Assembly (NCBI GenBank): GCA_028344335.1
Contig: JAOMAZ010000016.1
Coordinates: 1 to 32,872 of the forward strand
Direction of reading: 5' to 3'
DNA from: Deltaproteobacteria bacterium
Lineage (GTDB): Archaea; Thermoplasmatota; Poseidoniia; Poseidoniales; Poseidoniaceae
DNA length: 32,872 bases
Numbering within the stretch: the stretch's first letter is position 1; each line of letters starts with the position of its first letter. The translations under genes and the position numbers were made by a program. Of the stretch, positions 7,347 to 15,920 are shown in pieces. Under the pieces are notes generated by a model, which ran no database searches, was not told where the DNA came from, and saw only the letters and a list, made by a program, of their open reading frames with translations.

Positions 7347-9674
7347 ATGAAAGGGAATCAGTTGCTCGCCATAGCCATGAGCCCTGATGCTGCCGCATCT
7401 AATGACAATCCGGTCCAACGGAAGTCAGAATTCCAATATGTCATTGAGGCAATGAAGGAACAATGGGTTTCCATGGTTGGAATGATGGCTATGTTTGTAG
7501 TCACCATTGGTCTTGGAATGCTTCTACAGCCATTCTACAATCAAACAGATGAATTGCGGGCCTTTGGTACAGAAGGAGCAAGTCAAGGCCGTTGGATTAT
7601 CATGGAATTAGCGATGATTTTTGTGTTCACTGCAATCATTATTTGGTTAGCAAAGAAAAAGAAGGAATGGATAATAAAATTGGGAATCTTGGCAATTCTA
7701 TGGTTGGCACTAGTCTATGCAACTGTTCCACTTGCACATCTTTTCCTTGCTCCCGATATGGGCCCAGAACCCTTCGTTGATGAATTCAGCAACACTGAAG
7801 AAGGAGTTGAAGAAGGAGTCTTTGTTCTACACTACGGTGCTGAAGGATATATGATGTACAATGTCATTCCAGCCTTGAATGAAAGTGGAGAGCAAATTGT
7901 TGATGATAATAATAACAGTTTATCGTCTCATGCTTTGAATATGAATAATGGCGATTCTAGTTGGACTTGGCAAGCAAATATTGCCACTACCCAACACACC
8001 CTAAGAGTTACTCCTCAAGCTGAAAATTTCATAATATCGGCAGGTGAGGACCTCTGGATTCTAGACTTAAATGGAAATGAGCTGAGTAATGATACTTGCT
8101 TACGAGCAACCTACCCTGCTGGCTGTTCTACCAGTTTTACCCATAACTACAATGATTTGAATTATACCTATACTATCACAGATGAACCTCGCGTTATCAG
8201 ATTTGACCCCTACGATAAAGGCAACAAAACTAATCCCGTCAAGGATGGTCAGTGGTTAATTTCTGATAAATTAAATATGAGAGAGAATCCCCTCTTAGCC
8301 CAGAAATTTGATGATGATAGATTCATGGTAGTTACGGCTAACTATGCGGTATTGTTCAACATCCCTGAAACTACTTCTCCACCAGTCGCTAGCAGGGACA
8401 CGCCTACGGACTCAGTTGAAGAAATATGGAATTACAGCACTCCAGATGGAGTCAATATCAGCGCTGCTGAATGGGGAGTTTCACCATGGTCTGAGACCAC
8501 TCTTGAAGAGCATAATGGTAGAGAAATGATGCTGATCATCGGCACCGACACAGGGAATGTCCTGTCTTGGAATTTCAACCTTGATAATAATAAGGTAATA
8601 GAAGAAGAGAGGATGGACCTAGCTGATAATGATGCAGTTGAAGGTGGTATTCATGCTATTAGGTTAGGAGATTATGGTGATGGGGGGATCAATGAAATTT
8701 TTATCGCAAGTGGTGACACCTTGCACATGTTCCTCGGCACAGGCCTTGTTGATTACATGCATATCGATCTTGAAAATTCACCTGAAGCGATTCATATCAC
8801 CGCTAAAGATGATGGTGCCGAAGTTTCATGGTTCAATGAAGAGTCCTGGGCTGGAGGTATGCTCGATGACAGCATGTTAAAGCAACAAGGAATACGTTTG
8901 GACAACCTTTCTTCGATGGTAGGACTATTCACTGCAACTCTTCTCATGGCTTGGTTGATATGGAAGCCTGAATGGTATGTAGTTAATACCACTGGAATCT
9001 TAGTGGGTTCAGGTGTTGTTGTCATGTTGGGAATTGCTTTTGTGCCATGGTTGGTTATCTTCTTCATGATAATGGCTGCAATTTATGACCATTGGGCGGT
9101 TCACAAATCCAAGCACATGCTGGACCTTGCAGATACTATGATTGGTCTAAAATTACCGATATTATTGGTTGCTCCTCAAGAAAAGGGATTTTCGATGCTT
9201 GATGATGAAGAGGACACTCTTGCTTCAACTCCTGATAAGGTCGATGAAGAAACTGAGGAAATTGAATACACTGAAAAGGATGATGCTATTGGTGAAGCAG
9301 CAGTCAAGAAAGAAGGTTTCAAGGCAAAATCAATCGCTGCTGATGAAGCACGAAAGTCTGGCAAGAAAGCGACCAAAAAAAGCGGTTCAGAAGCGATGTT
9401 CATGGGCCTAGGGGATATAATCTTCCCAGGGATGTTAGTTATCTCAGCAATGACCTATCTAGCGCCAATCGGTGGTGAAAATGCTGCACTTTTGGTAGCA
9501 ATCGGTGTAATAATTGGTGGATTATGTGGATATCTCTTCTTGATGACTAGAGTTGCACTGGGTATTCCTCAAGCTGGATTACCATTATTAAATGGTGGAA
9601 GTATCATCGGTTTCTTCGTTTCAGGTTTGATATTTATCGGTTGGAAGGCCTTTGAGTTCAATGTCACTTTATGA
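7347..9674 (+). CDS. Presenilin-like intramembrane aspartyl protease (A22) with large ectodomain
   Basis: 775 residues with nine likely TM segments. TM1 is about 41-61, TM2 83-101, TM3 109-134, TM4 522-540, TM5 543-562, TM6 565-581, TM7 685-702, TM8 712-733 and TM9 744-768. The two catalytic aspartates are clear: Asp581 in IYDHWAVHKSKHML at the end of TM6, and Asp690 in MGLGD (the GxGD motif, 687-690) in TM7. GLPLLNGG (744-751) occupies the place of the PAL motif. Residues 135-521 form a loop domain between TM3 and TM4, on the outer face in presenilin topology. It has many N-x-S/T sites, only two cysteines (251 and 260), and propeller or FG-GAP-like repeats (LGDYGDGGINEIFIASG). The TM6-TM7 loop (about 600-683) is acidic and Lys-rich. 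The start may instead be the ATG at 7377. Role and substrate are unknown. Confidence 0.87.
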   Translation: MKGNQLLAIAMSPDAAASNDNPVQRKSEFQYVIEAMKEQWVSMVGMMAMFVVTIGLGMLLQPFYNQTDELRAFGTEGASQGRWIIMELAMIFVFTAIIIWLAKKKKEWIIKLGILAILWLALVYATVPLAHLFLAPDMGPEPFVDEFSNTEEGVEEGVFVLHYGAEGYMMYNVIPALNESGEQIVDDNNNSLSSHALNMNNGDSSWTWQANIATTQHTLRVTPQAENFIISAGEDLWILDLNGNELSNDTCLRATYPAGCSTSFTHNYNDLNYTYTITDEPRVIRFDPYDKGNKTNPVKDGQWLISDKLNMRENPLLAQKFDDDRFMVVTANYAVLFNIPETTSPPVASRDTPTDSVEEIWNYSTPDGVNISAAEWGVSPWSETTLEEHNGREMMLIIGTDTGNVLSWNFNLDNNKVIEEERMDLADNDAVEGGIHAIRLGDYGDGGINEIFIASGDTLHMFLGTGLVDYMHIDLENSPEAIHITAKDDGAEVSWFNEESWAGGMLDDSMLKQQGIRLDNLSSMVGLFTATLLMAWLIWKPEWYVVNTTGILVGSGVVVMLGIAFVPWLVIFFMIMAAIYDHWAVHKSKHMLDLADTMIGLKLPILLVAPQEKGFSMLDDEEDTLASTPDKVDEETEEIEYTEKDDAIGEAAVKKEGFKAKSIAADEARKSGKKATKKSGSEAMFMGLGDIIFPGMLVISAMTYLAPIGGENAALLVAIGVIIGGLCGYLFLMTRVALGIPQAGLPLLNGGSIIGFFVSGLIFIGWKAFEFNVTL

Positions 9675-9684
9675 GGTAGATTAA

Positions 9685-10968
9685 ATGCTCAACATGAAAT
9701 TGTTCAAAGAACAAGTGGAGTTAATCCGAGCCGACCATGAAAAAAGGGGTATTTCTTGCGAGCCAATCGATACAGTGCTTGAACTAGAAGCACAATTGGT
9801 CGATGCAAGACACCAAATGGAGATGGCTCGTAAAGAGAGAAATACAGCAGCCAGAGCAATTGGTGTGGCTAAGAAAAGCGGCGATGCCGCAGAAATAGAA
9901 AGGGTAATGGCAGAAGTCACAGACCTTGGAAAGCGCATTGATGAACTCGACGAGGCTGCAAATTCCCTTATCGAGCAGAGAGATAGAGTTCGAATGAGTA
10001 TACCAAATATTCTCCACAAAGAAGTCCCCGTTGGGGCAGACGAAGGAGGAAATACTCAACATTCCCTCCACGGAGATAAGCCTGAATTTGATTTCGATGC
10101 TCGCACCCATAACGAACTTATTGAAATGAATAAATGGGTAGAATTAGAACGTGCGGCGAAGATAACAGGTAGCCGCTTCTTCTTCCTAAAGGGCGATTTA
10201 GCAAGGCTGGAGTTAGCCCTACAATCATATGCAGTTGACTTCATATGCAAGCGTGGATATACTTTCATCCAACCTCCTGTAATGATGAATCGTCAAGCCT
10301 ACGAAGGAGTTACCGACCTTTCGGATTTTGAGACTGTTATGTACGGGGTTGAACCAGATAAGTTGTACATGGTTGCTACCAGCGAACATCCTCTAACAGC
10401 CATGTATATGGATGAAGTCATCGATACAGCCTTGCTGCCAATCAAGATGGTTGGAGTCTCTGCCTGCTTCCGCCGTGAAGTCGGTGCCCATGGTTTGTCG
10501 GACCGTGGTATTTGGAGAGTTCATCAATTTACTAAAGTTGAGCAAATTATAATTTCAGACCCTGAGGATTCATGGCAACATCATGAAGACTTACTTCAGA
10601 ATTGCATAGACCTTTGGGATAGCCTCGACCTACACTATGAGGTTGTCAATATCTGCACTGGAGACATGGGTACAGTTGCTGCAAGGAAATATGATCTTGA
10701 GGCTTGGCTACCGGGTGCTGATGCATACAAAGAAATTGTTTCATGCTCAAATTGTACTGATTATCAGGCAAACCGGTTGAAAATTCGCTACCGTAAAAAG
10801 GACAATACCCATGCTTCAGTTCACACCCTTAATTCGACTGCAGTTGCAACTTCACGAGCCCTCGTTGCAATAATGGAGCAGAATCAACTTGAAGATGGTA
10901 GAGTCAAGGTGCCTGAGGTTTTGGTTCCATACATGGGTAAAGGCATTCTTGAGCCTTGCTCATTCTGA
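9685..10968 (+). CDS. serS: Seryl-tRNA synthetase, class II
   Basis: Charges tRNA-Ser (and tRNA-Sec where present) with serine in the cytoplasm. At 427 residues it has the usual length. The N-terminal 110 residues form the long antiparallel coiled-coil arm that grips the tRNA (LEAQLVDARHQMEMARKER and a return helix). The catalytic domain shows motif 2 (ACFRREVGAHG with DRGIWRVHQFTKVEQ, about 260-290) and motif 3 near the C-terminus (LNSTAVATSRALVAIMEQNQ). This is the common bacterial/eukaryotic-type enzyme, not the rare methanogen type. GAGGTAG overlaps the stop of the protease gene and precedes the ATG, so the two genes are 10 bases apart and likely co-transcribed. It ends 6 bases from the opposing acs gene. 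Confidence 0.96.
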   Translation: MLNMKLFKEQVELIRADHEKRGISCEPIDTVLELEAQLVDARHQMEMARKERNTAARAIGVAKKSGDAAEIERVMAEVTDLGKRIDELDEAANSLIEQRDRVRMSIPNILHKEVPVGADEGGNTQHSLHGDKPEFDFDARTHNELIEMNKWVELERAAKITGSRFFFLKGDLARLELALQSYAVDFICKRGYTFIQPPVMMNRQAYEGVTDLSDFETVMYGVEPDKLYMVATSEHPLTAMYMDEVIDTALLPIKMVGVSACFRREVGAHGLSDRGIWRVHQFTKVEQIIISDPEDSWQHHEDLLQNCIDLWDSLDLHYEVVNICTGDMGTVAARKYDLEAWLPGADAYKEIVSCSNCTDYQANRLKIRYRKKDNTHASVHTLNSTAVATSRALVAIMEQNQLEDGRVKVPEVLVPYMGKGILEPCSF

Positions 10969-10974
10969 TTCACC

Positions 10975-12924
10975 TCAGAGGGCTTGCGCCCCTTCTTTGA
11001 TGGCTTCGACAACACTTGGATCAGCCAAGGTGGAAATATCTCCAAGCGCATCAGGCTCACCTTCTGCGACCTTACGTAGAATACGGCGCATTACCTTACC
11101 ACTGCGAGTCTTTGGCAATCCTGGAACATGTTGGAAGAGATCGATTTTTGCGTGCGCACCGATTTGCTTTCGGCACAGAAGATTCAACTCAACTGAGAAG
11201 TTATCATTCCATTCAGCACCAGATTGCAAAACGATGTAAGAATAAACTCCTGAGCCCTTGATTGGATGTGGGAATCCCACCACTCCAGCCTCTGCAACCG
11301 CATCATGGCTAACCAATACTGCCTCGAATTCTGCTGTACCCATACGGTGTCCTGAGACATTGATAACATCATCAACTCGGCCTGTAATCCAGTAATATCC
11401 ACGTTCATCGCGCCTACAACCATCACCAGTGAAATAGAGACCAGGGAACATTCCAAAGTAAGTATCGACAAAGCGGGGGTGATCTCCCCAAACTGTACGA
11501 GCCTGTCCTGGCCAAGGGTGTTTGATGCAAAGCAACCCCTCGCTTGGCCCTGTCAACTCATTGCCATCAGAATCATTGAGTAGTGGCACAATTCCTGGCA
11601 TTGGTAAGGTTGCAGAACCACCTATAGTTGGAGTTACAGAAGCGATTGGAGTTATGCAAATTCCTCCTGTTTCAGTTTGCCACCAAGTATCGACGATATT
11701 GCAACGACCTTCGCCAACTACATCATAATACCAATTCCAAGCATCAGGGTTAATGGGTTCACCAACTGTACCGAGTACTCTTAGGCTCGAACGATCATGT
11801 TGCTTTACGAAATCGTCACCTTGAGCAGCCAAAGCTCGAATAGCAGTTGGTGCGGTGTAGAAGATGGTAATTCCATGTCTTGCAACCATATCCCAATAGC
11901 GTCCAGCATCAGGATAAGTTGGAATAGATTCGAACATTAGTGAAGTTGCACCATTAGCTAGTGGCCCATAAACGATGTAAGAATGTCCAGTTATCCATCC
12001 AACATCGGCAACACATGCATAAACGTCATCTTCTCTCAAATCGAAAACAGTTTGATGGGTGTAGGAAGTATAGGTTATGTAGCCTCCACAAGTATGGACC
12101 AACCCTTTTGGTTTACCAGTTGAACCAGATGTGTAGAGGATGAATAATGGATCTTCAGCATCACAAATAGTTGCAGGACATACTGCTGATTGCTCGCCGA
12201 CGAATTCCTGCCACCACACATCTCTGGAATCATCCCAATCTACATCTCCTCCTGTACGTCGATAAACCAACACCTTCTCAACTGGGTGCTCGCCTTCAAG
12301 GGCCTCATCACAAACTTGCTTCAACGGGATTTTTCTGCTACCTCTCAAGCCCTCGTCTTGGGTGATGATGACCTTAGAATGACAATCTAGGACTCTATCA
12401 CGAAGTGATTCTGCTGAAAAGCCCCCGAATACTACCGAGTGAACTGCACCTATGCGGGCACATGCGAGCATAGCGATGGCTGCTTCTGGAACCATTCCCA
12501 TGTAGATAATTACACGGTCTCCCTTTCCGACGTTCAATGCCTTCAGTGCATTTGCTGCCTTACAAACTTCATCATGAAGTTCAGAATAAGTTATCTCTCG
12601 ACAATCATCTGGCTCATCGCCTTCCCAAATAATGGCTGTTTTATCGCCTCGATTCTCCAAATTACTATCTAAACAAGATTCTGTTACGTTTAATTTTCCA
12701 TCTGAGAACCATTTCAATGGTGCTTCTGGAACTTCAAGGAATGAACCCTCTATGCCAATTGTTGGTGGACTTTTCCAAGTAATCCGTTGACGTGTTTCAT
12801 TCAGCCAAAAAGTATCGAGGTTTGCTAATGCTGTATCGTACATGTCTTGATACTCATCCATGTTGTTAATTAAATTTGGACTGTTTTCGCTGACTCTCTG
12901 CGGCACTTCACGTAGTGGCTCCAT
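10975..12924 (-). CDS. acs: Acetyl-CoA synthetase (AMP-forming)
   Basis: Activates acetate (or propionate) with ATP and CoA through an acyl-adenylate. The 649-residue length is standard for Acs. Motifs are YTSGSTGKPKG (264-274, the P-loop-like A3), GEPINPDAW (388-396), DTWWQTETGG (412-421) and TGDGCRRDERGYYW with GRVDDVINVSGHRMGT as the hinge. The catalytic lysine lies in RSGKVMRR (607-614, Lys610), a residue commonly acetylated in this family. The WWQTETGG tryptophan is the residue that limits the pocket to short acids. AAGGTGGT precedes the ATG. It is the last gene of the carboxylase operon, 33 bases after the biotin carrier gene, so it may recycle acetate or activate short acids made by that pathway. 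Confidence 0.95.
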   Translation of the reverse strand: MEPLREVPQRVSENSPNLINNMDEYQDMYDTALANLDTFWLNETRQRITWKSPPTIGIEGSFLEVPEAPLKWFSDGKLNVTESCLDSNLENRGDKTAIIWEGDEPDDCREITYSELHDEVCKAANALKALNVGKGDRVIIYMGMVPEAAIAMLACARIGAVHSVVFGGFSAESLRDRVLDCHSKVIITQDEGLRGSRKIPLKQVCDEALEGEHPVEKVLVYRRTGGDVDWDDSRDVWWQEFVGEQSAVCPATICDAEDPLFILYTSGSTGKPKGLVHTCGGYITYTSYTHQTVFDLREDDVYACVADVGWITGHSYIVYGPLANGATSLMFESIPTYPDAGRYWDMVARHGITIFYTAPTAIRALAAQGDDFVKQHDRSSLRVLGTVGEPINPDAWNWYYDVVGEGRCNIVDTWWQTETGGICITPIASVTPTIGGSATLPMPGIVPLLNDSDGNELTGPSEGLLCIKHPWPGQARTVWGDHPRFVDTYFGMFPGLYFTGDGCRRDERGYYWITGRVDDVINVSGHRMGTAEFEAVLVSHDAVAEAGVVGFPHPIKGSGVYSYIVLQSGAEWNDNFSVELNLLCRKQIGAHAKIDLFQHVPGLPKTRSGKVMRRILRKVAEGEPDALGDISTLADPSVVEAIKEGAQAL

Positions 12925-12957
12925 ACCACCTTCACGTCTTTGTGCTGATGATGAACA

Positions 12958-13449
12958 TTACTCCGTTGCATCTAACTCGATGAGCACAAAGCCTTGCTCT
13001 ACTTTTTGACCTTCAGAACAATGTACTACAGAGATGGTTCCTGATTCTGATGCGACTATTTTATGTTCCATTTTCATCGCTTCCATGGTCATTAGGTGTT
13101 GCTCTGCTTGCACTCGGTCACCCTTGATTACGAGGACTTCGAGCACGGTTCCTGGCATAGGTGCGGTCATTCCACCTTCTACTTCATCTACTGAACTTGA
13201 ACCTGGTTCGATATACTTCAAACGGTAAGTCCTTGCAGAAAGATGGACCCACCAATCATCACCAACTTTGGCTATTGTAGCCTTTCGTCCATCACTGAGA
13301 AGGACATTGCCTTTTCTCAAGGTTGCCGAAACTGTTGATTCAATGGATTGTTCTTCTTGTTGCATAGAAACGATGTTGAAGGTGCCATCCTTTTCTGAGA
13401 TTGAAACTGCCCAACGCAATCCCTCGGCATCGATATAGATAGATTTCAT
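12958..13449 (-). CDS. Biotin carboxyl carrier protein / C-terminal part of acyl-CoA carboxylase alpha
   Basis: Carries biotin between the carboxylase and carboxyltransferase active sites. The C-terminal biotinyl domain has APMPGTV and the attachment motif EAMKMEH, with the target lysine at residue 126 of the 163-residue protein from the ATG at 13449. The N-terminal 85 residues (WAVSISEKDGTFNIVSM, DDWWVHLSARTYRL) look like the second part of the BT linker domain of fused MCC/PCC alpha subunits. Upstream of the ATG the frame runs on through GTG at 13458 directly into the TAG that ends the biotin carboxylase. The two genes are therefore one reading frame with a single stop. AGGTGA, overlapping that TAG, is a good ribosome-binding site 6 bases before the ATG and supports separate translation. 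Confidence 0.9.
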   Translation of the reverse strand: MKSIYIDAEGLRWAVSISEKDGTFNIVSMQQEEQSIESTVSATLRKGNVLLSDGRKATIAKVGDDWWVHLSARTYRLKYIEPGSSSVDEVEGGMTAPMPGTVLEVLVIKGDRVQAEQHLMTMEAMKMEHKIVASESGTISVVHCSEGQKVEQGFVLIELDATE

Positions 13450-13455
13450 AACATT

Positions 13456-13461
13456 CACCTA
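13456..13461 (-). other. In-frame TAG joining/splitting the carboxylase alpha reading frame
   Basis: On the minus strand the frame reads CCA TAG GTG AAT GTT ATG. The biotin carboxylase and carrier reading frames are the same frame, separated only by this TAG. Without it the product would be about 683 residues, the normal size of MCC/PCC alpha subunits. It may be a natural gene split, a readthrough site, a nonsense mutation or a sequencing error. Confidence 0.85.
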
Positions 13462-15012
13462 TGGGAATCTCCTGCCAATTCTGATAAAGGGGTTCATCGG
13501 ATCATTGCGTATTTGGTCGCCCAATTGAGTATCTGTTGAGATGGATATTTTGCTGTGAATGCCACTGTTTTGAGCAATTGCGGCTGTGAAAATGACCTCT
13601 AAACTCGTTTGGGTGTTACTCCAACCATTTGGCCAATTTGTTTCAATGAAATCTGTAGTGGTTTTGCCAGCCCGATATGCGGGGTGTGAAATTAAATCTT
13701 GAAGGAAATCAATATTGGTGGTTGTTCCAAGGATGATGAATTCAGAGAGGGCGCTCTTCATACGACGGATTGCAGCCTTTCTATCACTTGCGTGGACAAC
13801 GAGCTTTGCCAACATCGGATCATATATTGGAGTCACCTCATCACCTTGCCTAACTCCTGAATCCAATCTAATTCCGGGACCCGTAGGGGGAGACCAGACC
13901 GTTAATGGACCGATTGCTGGGAGGAATCCATTATTTGCATCCTCAGCATAAATTCGGACTTCAATTGCATGGCCATTGACTTTAATATCGGATTGCTCCC
14001 TACCTAATGGCAGGCCAGCAGCGATTCGTAATTGCTCACAGACAAGGTCGATTCCTGTTATGCATTCGGTGATAGGATGCTCAACTTGGATTCTGGTGTT
14101 CATCTCAAGGAAATGGAATGTACCATGTGGAGTAACCAAGAATTCTACTGTTCCTGCCCCCTCGTATGATACTGCTTTGGCGGCATTGACTGCTGCTGCT
14201 CCCATTTGGGCTCGTAAGTTTTCTGAAACTACTGGACTAGGAGCCTCTTCGAGGACTTTTTGATGACGACGTTGAACACTGCATTCTCTCTCACAAAGGT
14301 GGATGACTTCGCCGAATGAATCGGCAAGAATTTGAATTTCTATATGCCGGGTTGATGTAATCATTCGCTCAACATAAACTCTACCATCGCCAAATGCCGA
14401 TAGCGCCTCTCTCCTTGCCGCCATAGCAGCACCCCTAACCTCAGAAAAGTCCTCTACCATTCGCATACCCTTGCCGCCACCACCAGCACTTGCTTTGAGC
14501 ATCAAAGGTAAGCCAACCCGCTGAGATGCTTCATGAATTGCAGCTAATGCTGCTTGTTCCTCGACCTCATCTATTTCCTCCCCAGGGATAACGGGAATTC
14601 CTGCCTTTCGCATCAATCTTCGAGCAGTCATTTTGTCCCCCATCGATTCTATGGCTTGGGCAGATGGTCCTACCCAAACCAATCCTGCCGATTGTACCGC
14701 ATTGGCAAAATCTGAACGCTCTGAAAGAAACCCAAAACCAGGGTGAATTGCTCCGGCTTGGGTATTTTCGGCAATTTCAAGAATTTGTTTGATGTTGAGG
14801 TAAGTCTCTGCAAGACTACCTCCTTTCAGTTCTACTGCTTGGTCAGCCATTTCCACAAATAATGATTCTCGGTCATTAGCAGCATGAATTGCTACCGACT
14901 TCAAACCTAATTCTCTGCAGGCACGGATTATTCTACAGGCTATTTCACCTCGGTTGGCGATTAGCACCTTGGTGTATGGGCGGCTACCACCTTCCATCCA
15001 CCTCAAACTCAT
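13459..15012 (-). CDS. Biotin carboxylase subunit of acyl-CoA carboxylase (methylcrotonyl-CoA type)
   Basis: ATP-dependent carboxylation of biotin, 517 residues. The N-terminal Rossmann part starts at KVLIANRGEIACRI (15-28). The ATP-grasp lid has ASAGGGGKGMR (174-184). ERECSVQRRHQK is at 241-252 and EMNTRIQVEH at 303-312, all catalytic and nucleotide-binding. The biotin carboxylase domain ends near 450. Another 65 residues follow, finishing DPMNPFIRIGRRFP before a TAG stop. This tail matches the start of the BT linker (DPW...GRRLN pattern) of fused methylcrotonyl/propionyl-CoA carboxylase alpha subunits, whose biotin domain is here the next gene in the same frame. GAGGTGG, overlapping the hydratase stop, precedes the ATG. 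The position between hydratase and carrier matches liuD order. Confidence 0.93.
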   Translation of the reverse strand: MSLRWMEGGSRPYTKVLIANRGEIACRIIRACRELGLKSVAIHAANDRESLFVEMADQAVELKGGSLAETYLNIKQILEIAENTQAGAIHPGFGFLSERSDFANAVQSAGLVWVGPSAQAIESMGDKMTARRLMRKAGIPVIPGEEIDEVEEQAALAAIHEASQRVGLPLMLKASAGGGGKGMRMVEDFSEVRGAAMAARREALSAFGDGRVYVERMITSTRHIEIQILADSFGEVIHLCERECSVQRRHQKVLEEAPSPVVSENLRAQMGAAAVNAAKAVSYEGAGTVEFLVTPHGTFHFLEMNTRIQVEHPITECITGIDLVCEQLRIAAGLPLGREQSDIKVNGHAIEVRIYAEDANNGFLPAIGPLTVWSPPTGPGIRLDSGVRQGDEVTPIYDPMLAKLVVHASDRKAAIRRMKSALSEFIILGTTTNIDFLQDLISHPAYRAGKTTTDFIETNWPNGWSNTQTSLEVIFTAAIAQNSGIHSKISISTDTQLGDQIRNDPMNPFIRIGRRFP

Positions 15013-15021
15013 TTCACCACC

Positions 15022-15876
15022 TCACTTTGAATCAGGGTGCCAATTTGGTTTCCTAGTTTCAAGGAATGAAGAAAGGCCTTCTTGACCTTCGGCTCCGCCT
15101 CGCATTTTACTCGTGAAATCCAAAGTCCAATTTCGCAATTGCTCGTCATTTTCTTGCCAACGGTCAAACCCTAATGCCAACTCCTTCGCTGATGAAACAG
15201 CCATTGGTCCAGTTGACAATACTTCTTTGATTAGTGATTGTACCTTATCATCGAATTCGTCGGTTGAAGAAACGACTTGTTCTATCATGCCAATTCGAAG
15301 CGCTTCTTCCGAATCAATTCTGCTGGCTTGCATTGATAATCTGCGGAAACATGCACTGCCGACTCGTCGGTAAACATAGGGCCCAATCACAGCAGGAAGG
15401 ATTCCTAGTTTTCCTTCTGATAATGCAATTTTTACATTATCTGTAGTAATGACATGGTCTAAGCAGGCTATTAATCCAGCACCTCCACCCAATGCAACAC
15501 CCTGTACTGTTCCAATAGTGAAACACGGATGAGACCATAGTCCATTGAACAATGCATCTAATCTTCGGGAATCTTCACGGTTTTCTTTTGCAGTTTTACT
15601 ACCTGCATCCCGCATCATGTTAATGTCTGCACCGGCACAGAAATGTTTGCCAGCGGCTGAAAGAACAATGATCCGAAGGTTTTCAGAATCATTCTCATCA
15701 AATAACTCACCTTGCTGTGAAACTGAGTGTTTTGCTGACCAAGATAATGCTTCGATGATTTCTTGAATCATTTGCTGATTCATTGCGTTATATTTGTGCT
15801 CTCTATCGAGGCGAATATTACAAACTGGACCATTTATTTCAACACTGATTAGTTCATATTCTGGAGCCGTCTTCAT
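15022..15876 (-). CDS. Enoyl-CoA hydratase family, probable methylglutaconyl-CoA hydratase (LiuC-like)
   Basis: A crotonase-fold protein of 284 residues. Oxyanion-hole segments are AAGKHFCAGADI and GGGAGLIACLDHVI. The run SEGKLGILPAVIGPYV contains the PAVIGPYV signature typical of methylglutaconyl-CoA hydratases (LiuC/AUH), and a Glu lies in the catalytic region. With carboxylase beta before it and the biotin carboxylase after it, the likely step is 3-methylglutaconyl-CoA to HMG-CoA in leucine degradation. An insert of about 20 residues (HSVSQQGELFDENDSEN) sits between the first helices. I start it at the ATG (15874-15876) because AGGTGA lies 4 bases upstream; the frame extends to a TTG at 15891. 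A generic beta-oxidation hydratase is the alternative. Confidence 0.87.
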   Translation of the reverse strand: MKTAPEYELISVEINGPVCNIRLDREHKYNAMNQQMIQEIIEALSWSAKHSVSQQGELFDENDSENLRIIVLSAAGKHFCAGADINMMRDAGSKTAKENREDSRRLDALFNGLWSHPCFTIGTVQGVALGGGAGLIACLDHVITTDNVKIALSEGKLGILPAVIGPYVYRRVGSACFRRLSMQASRIDSEEALRIGMIEQVVSSTDEFDDKVQSLIKEVLSTGPMAVSSAKELALGFDRWQENDEQLRNWTLDFTSKMRGGAEGQEGLSSFLETRKPNWHPDSK

Positions 15877-15920
15877 TAAATCACCTTTCAATTAGAATTG
15901 TCATTTTTTCAATTGCTAAC

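Noticed and set aside
13456-13461. TAG as a pyrrolysine codon
   Set aside because: No pyl gene is in the window and carboxylase linkers carry no catalytic residue there. A split gene or an error is simpler, though readthrough is not excluded.
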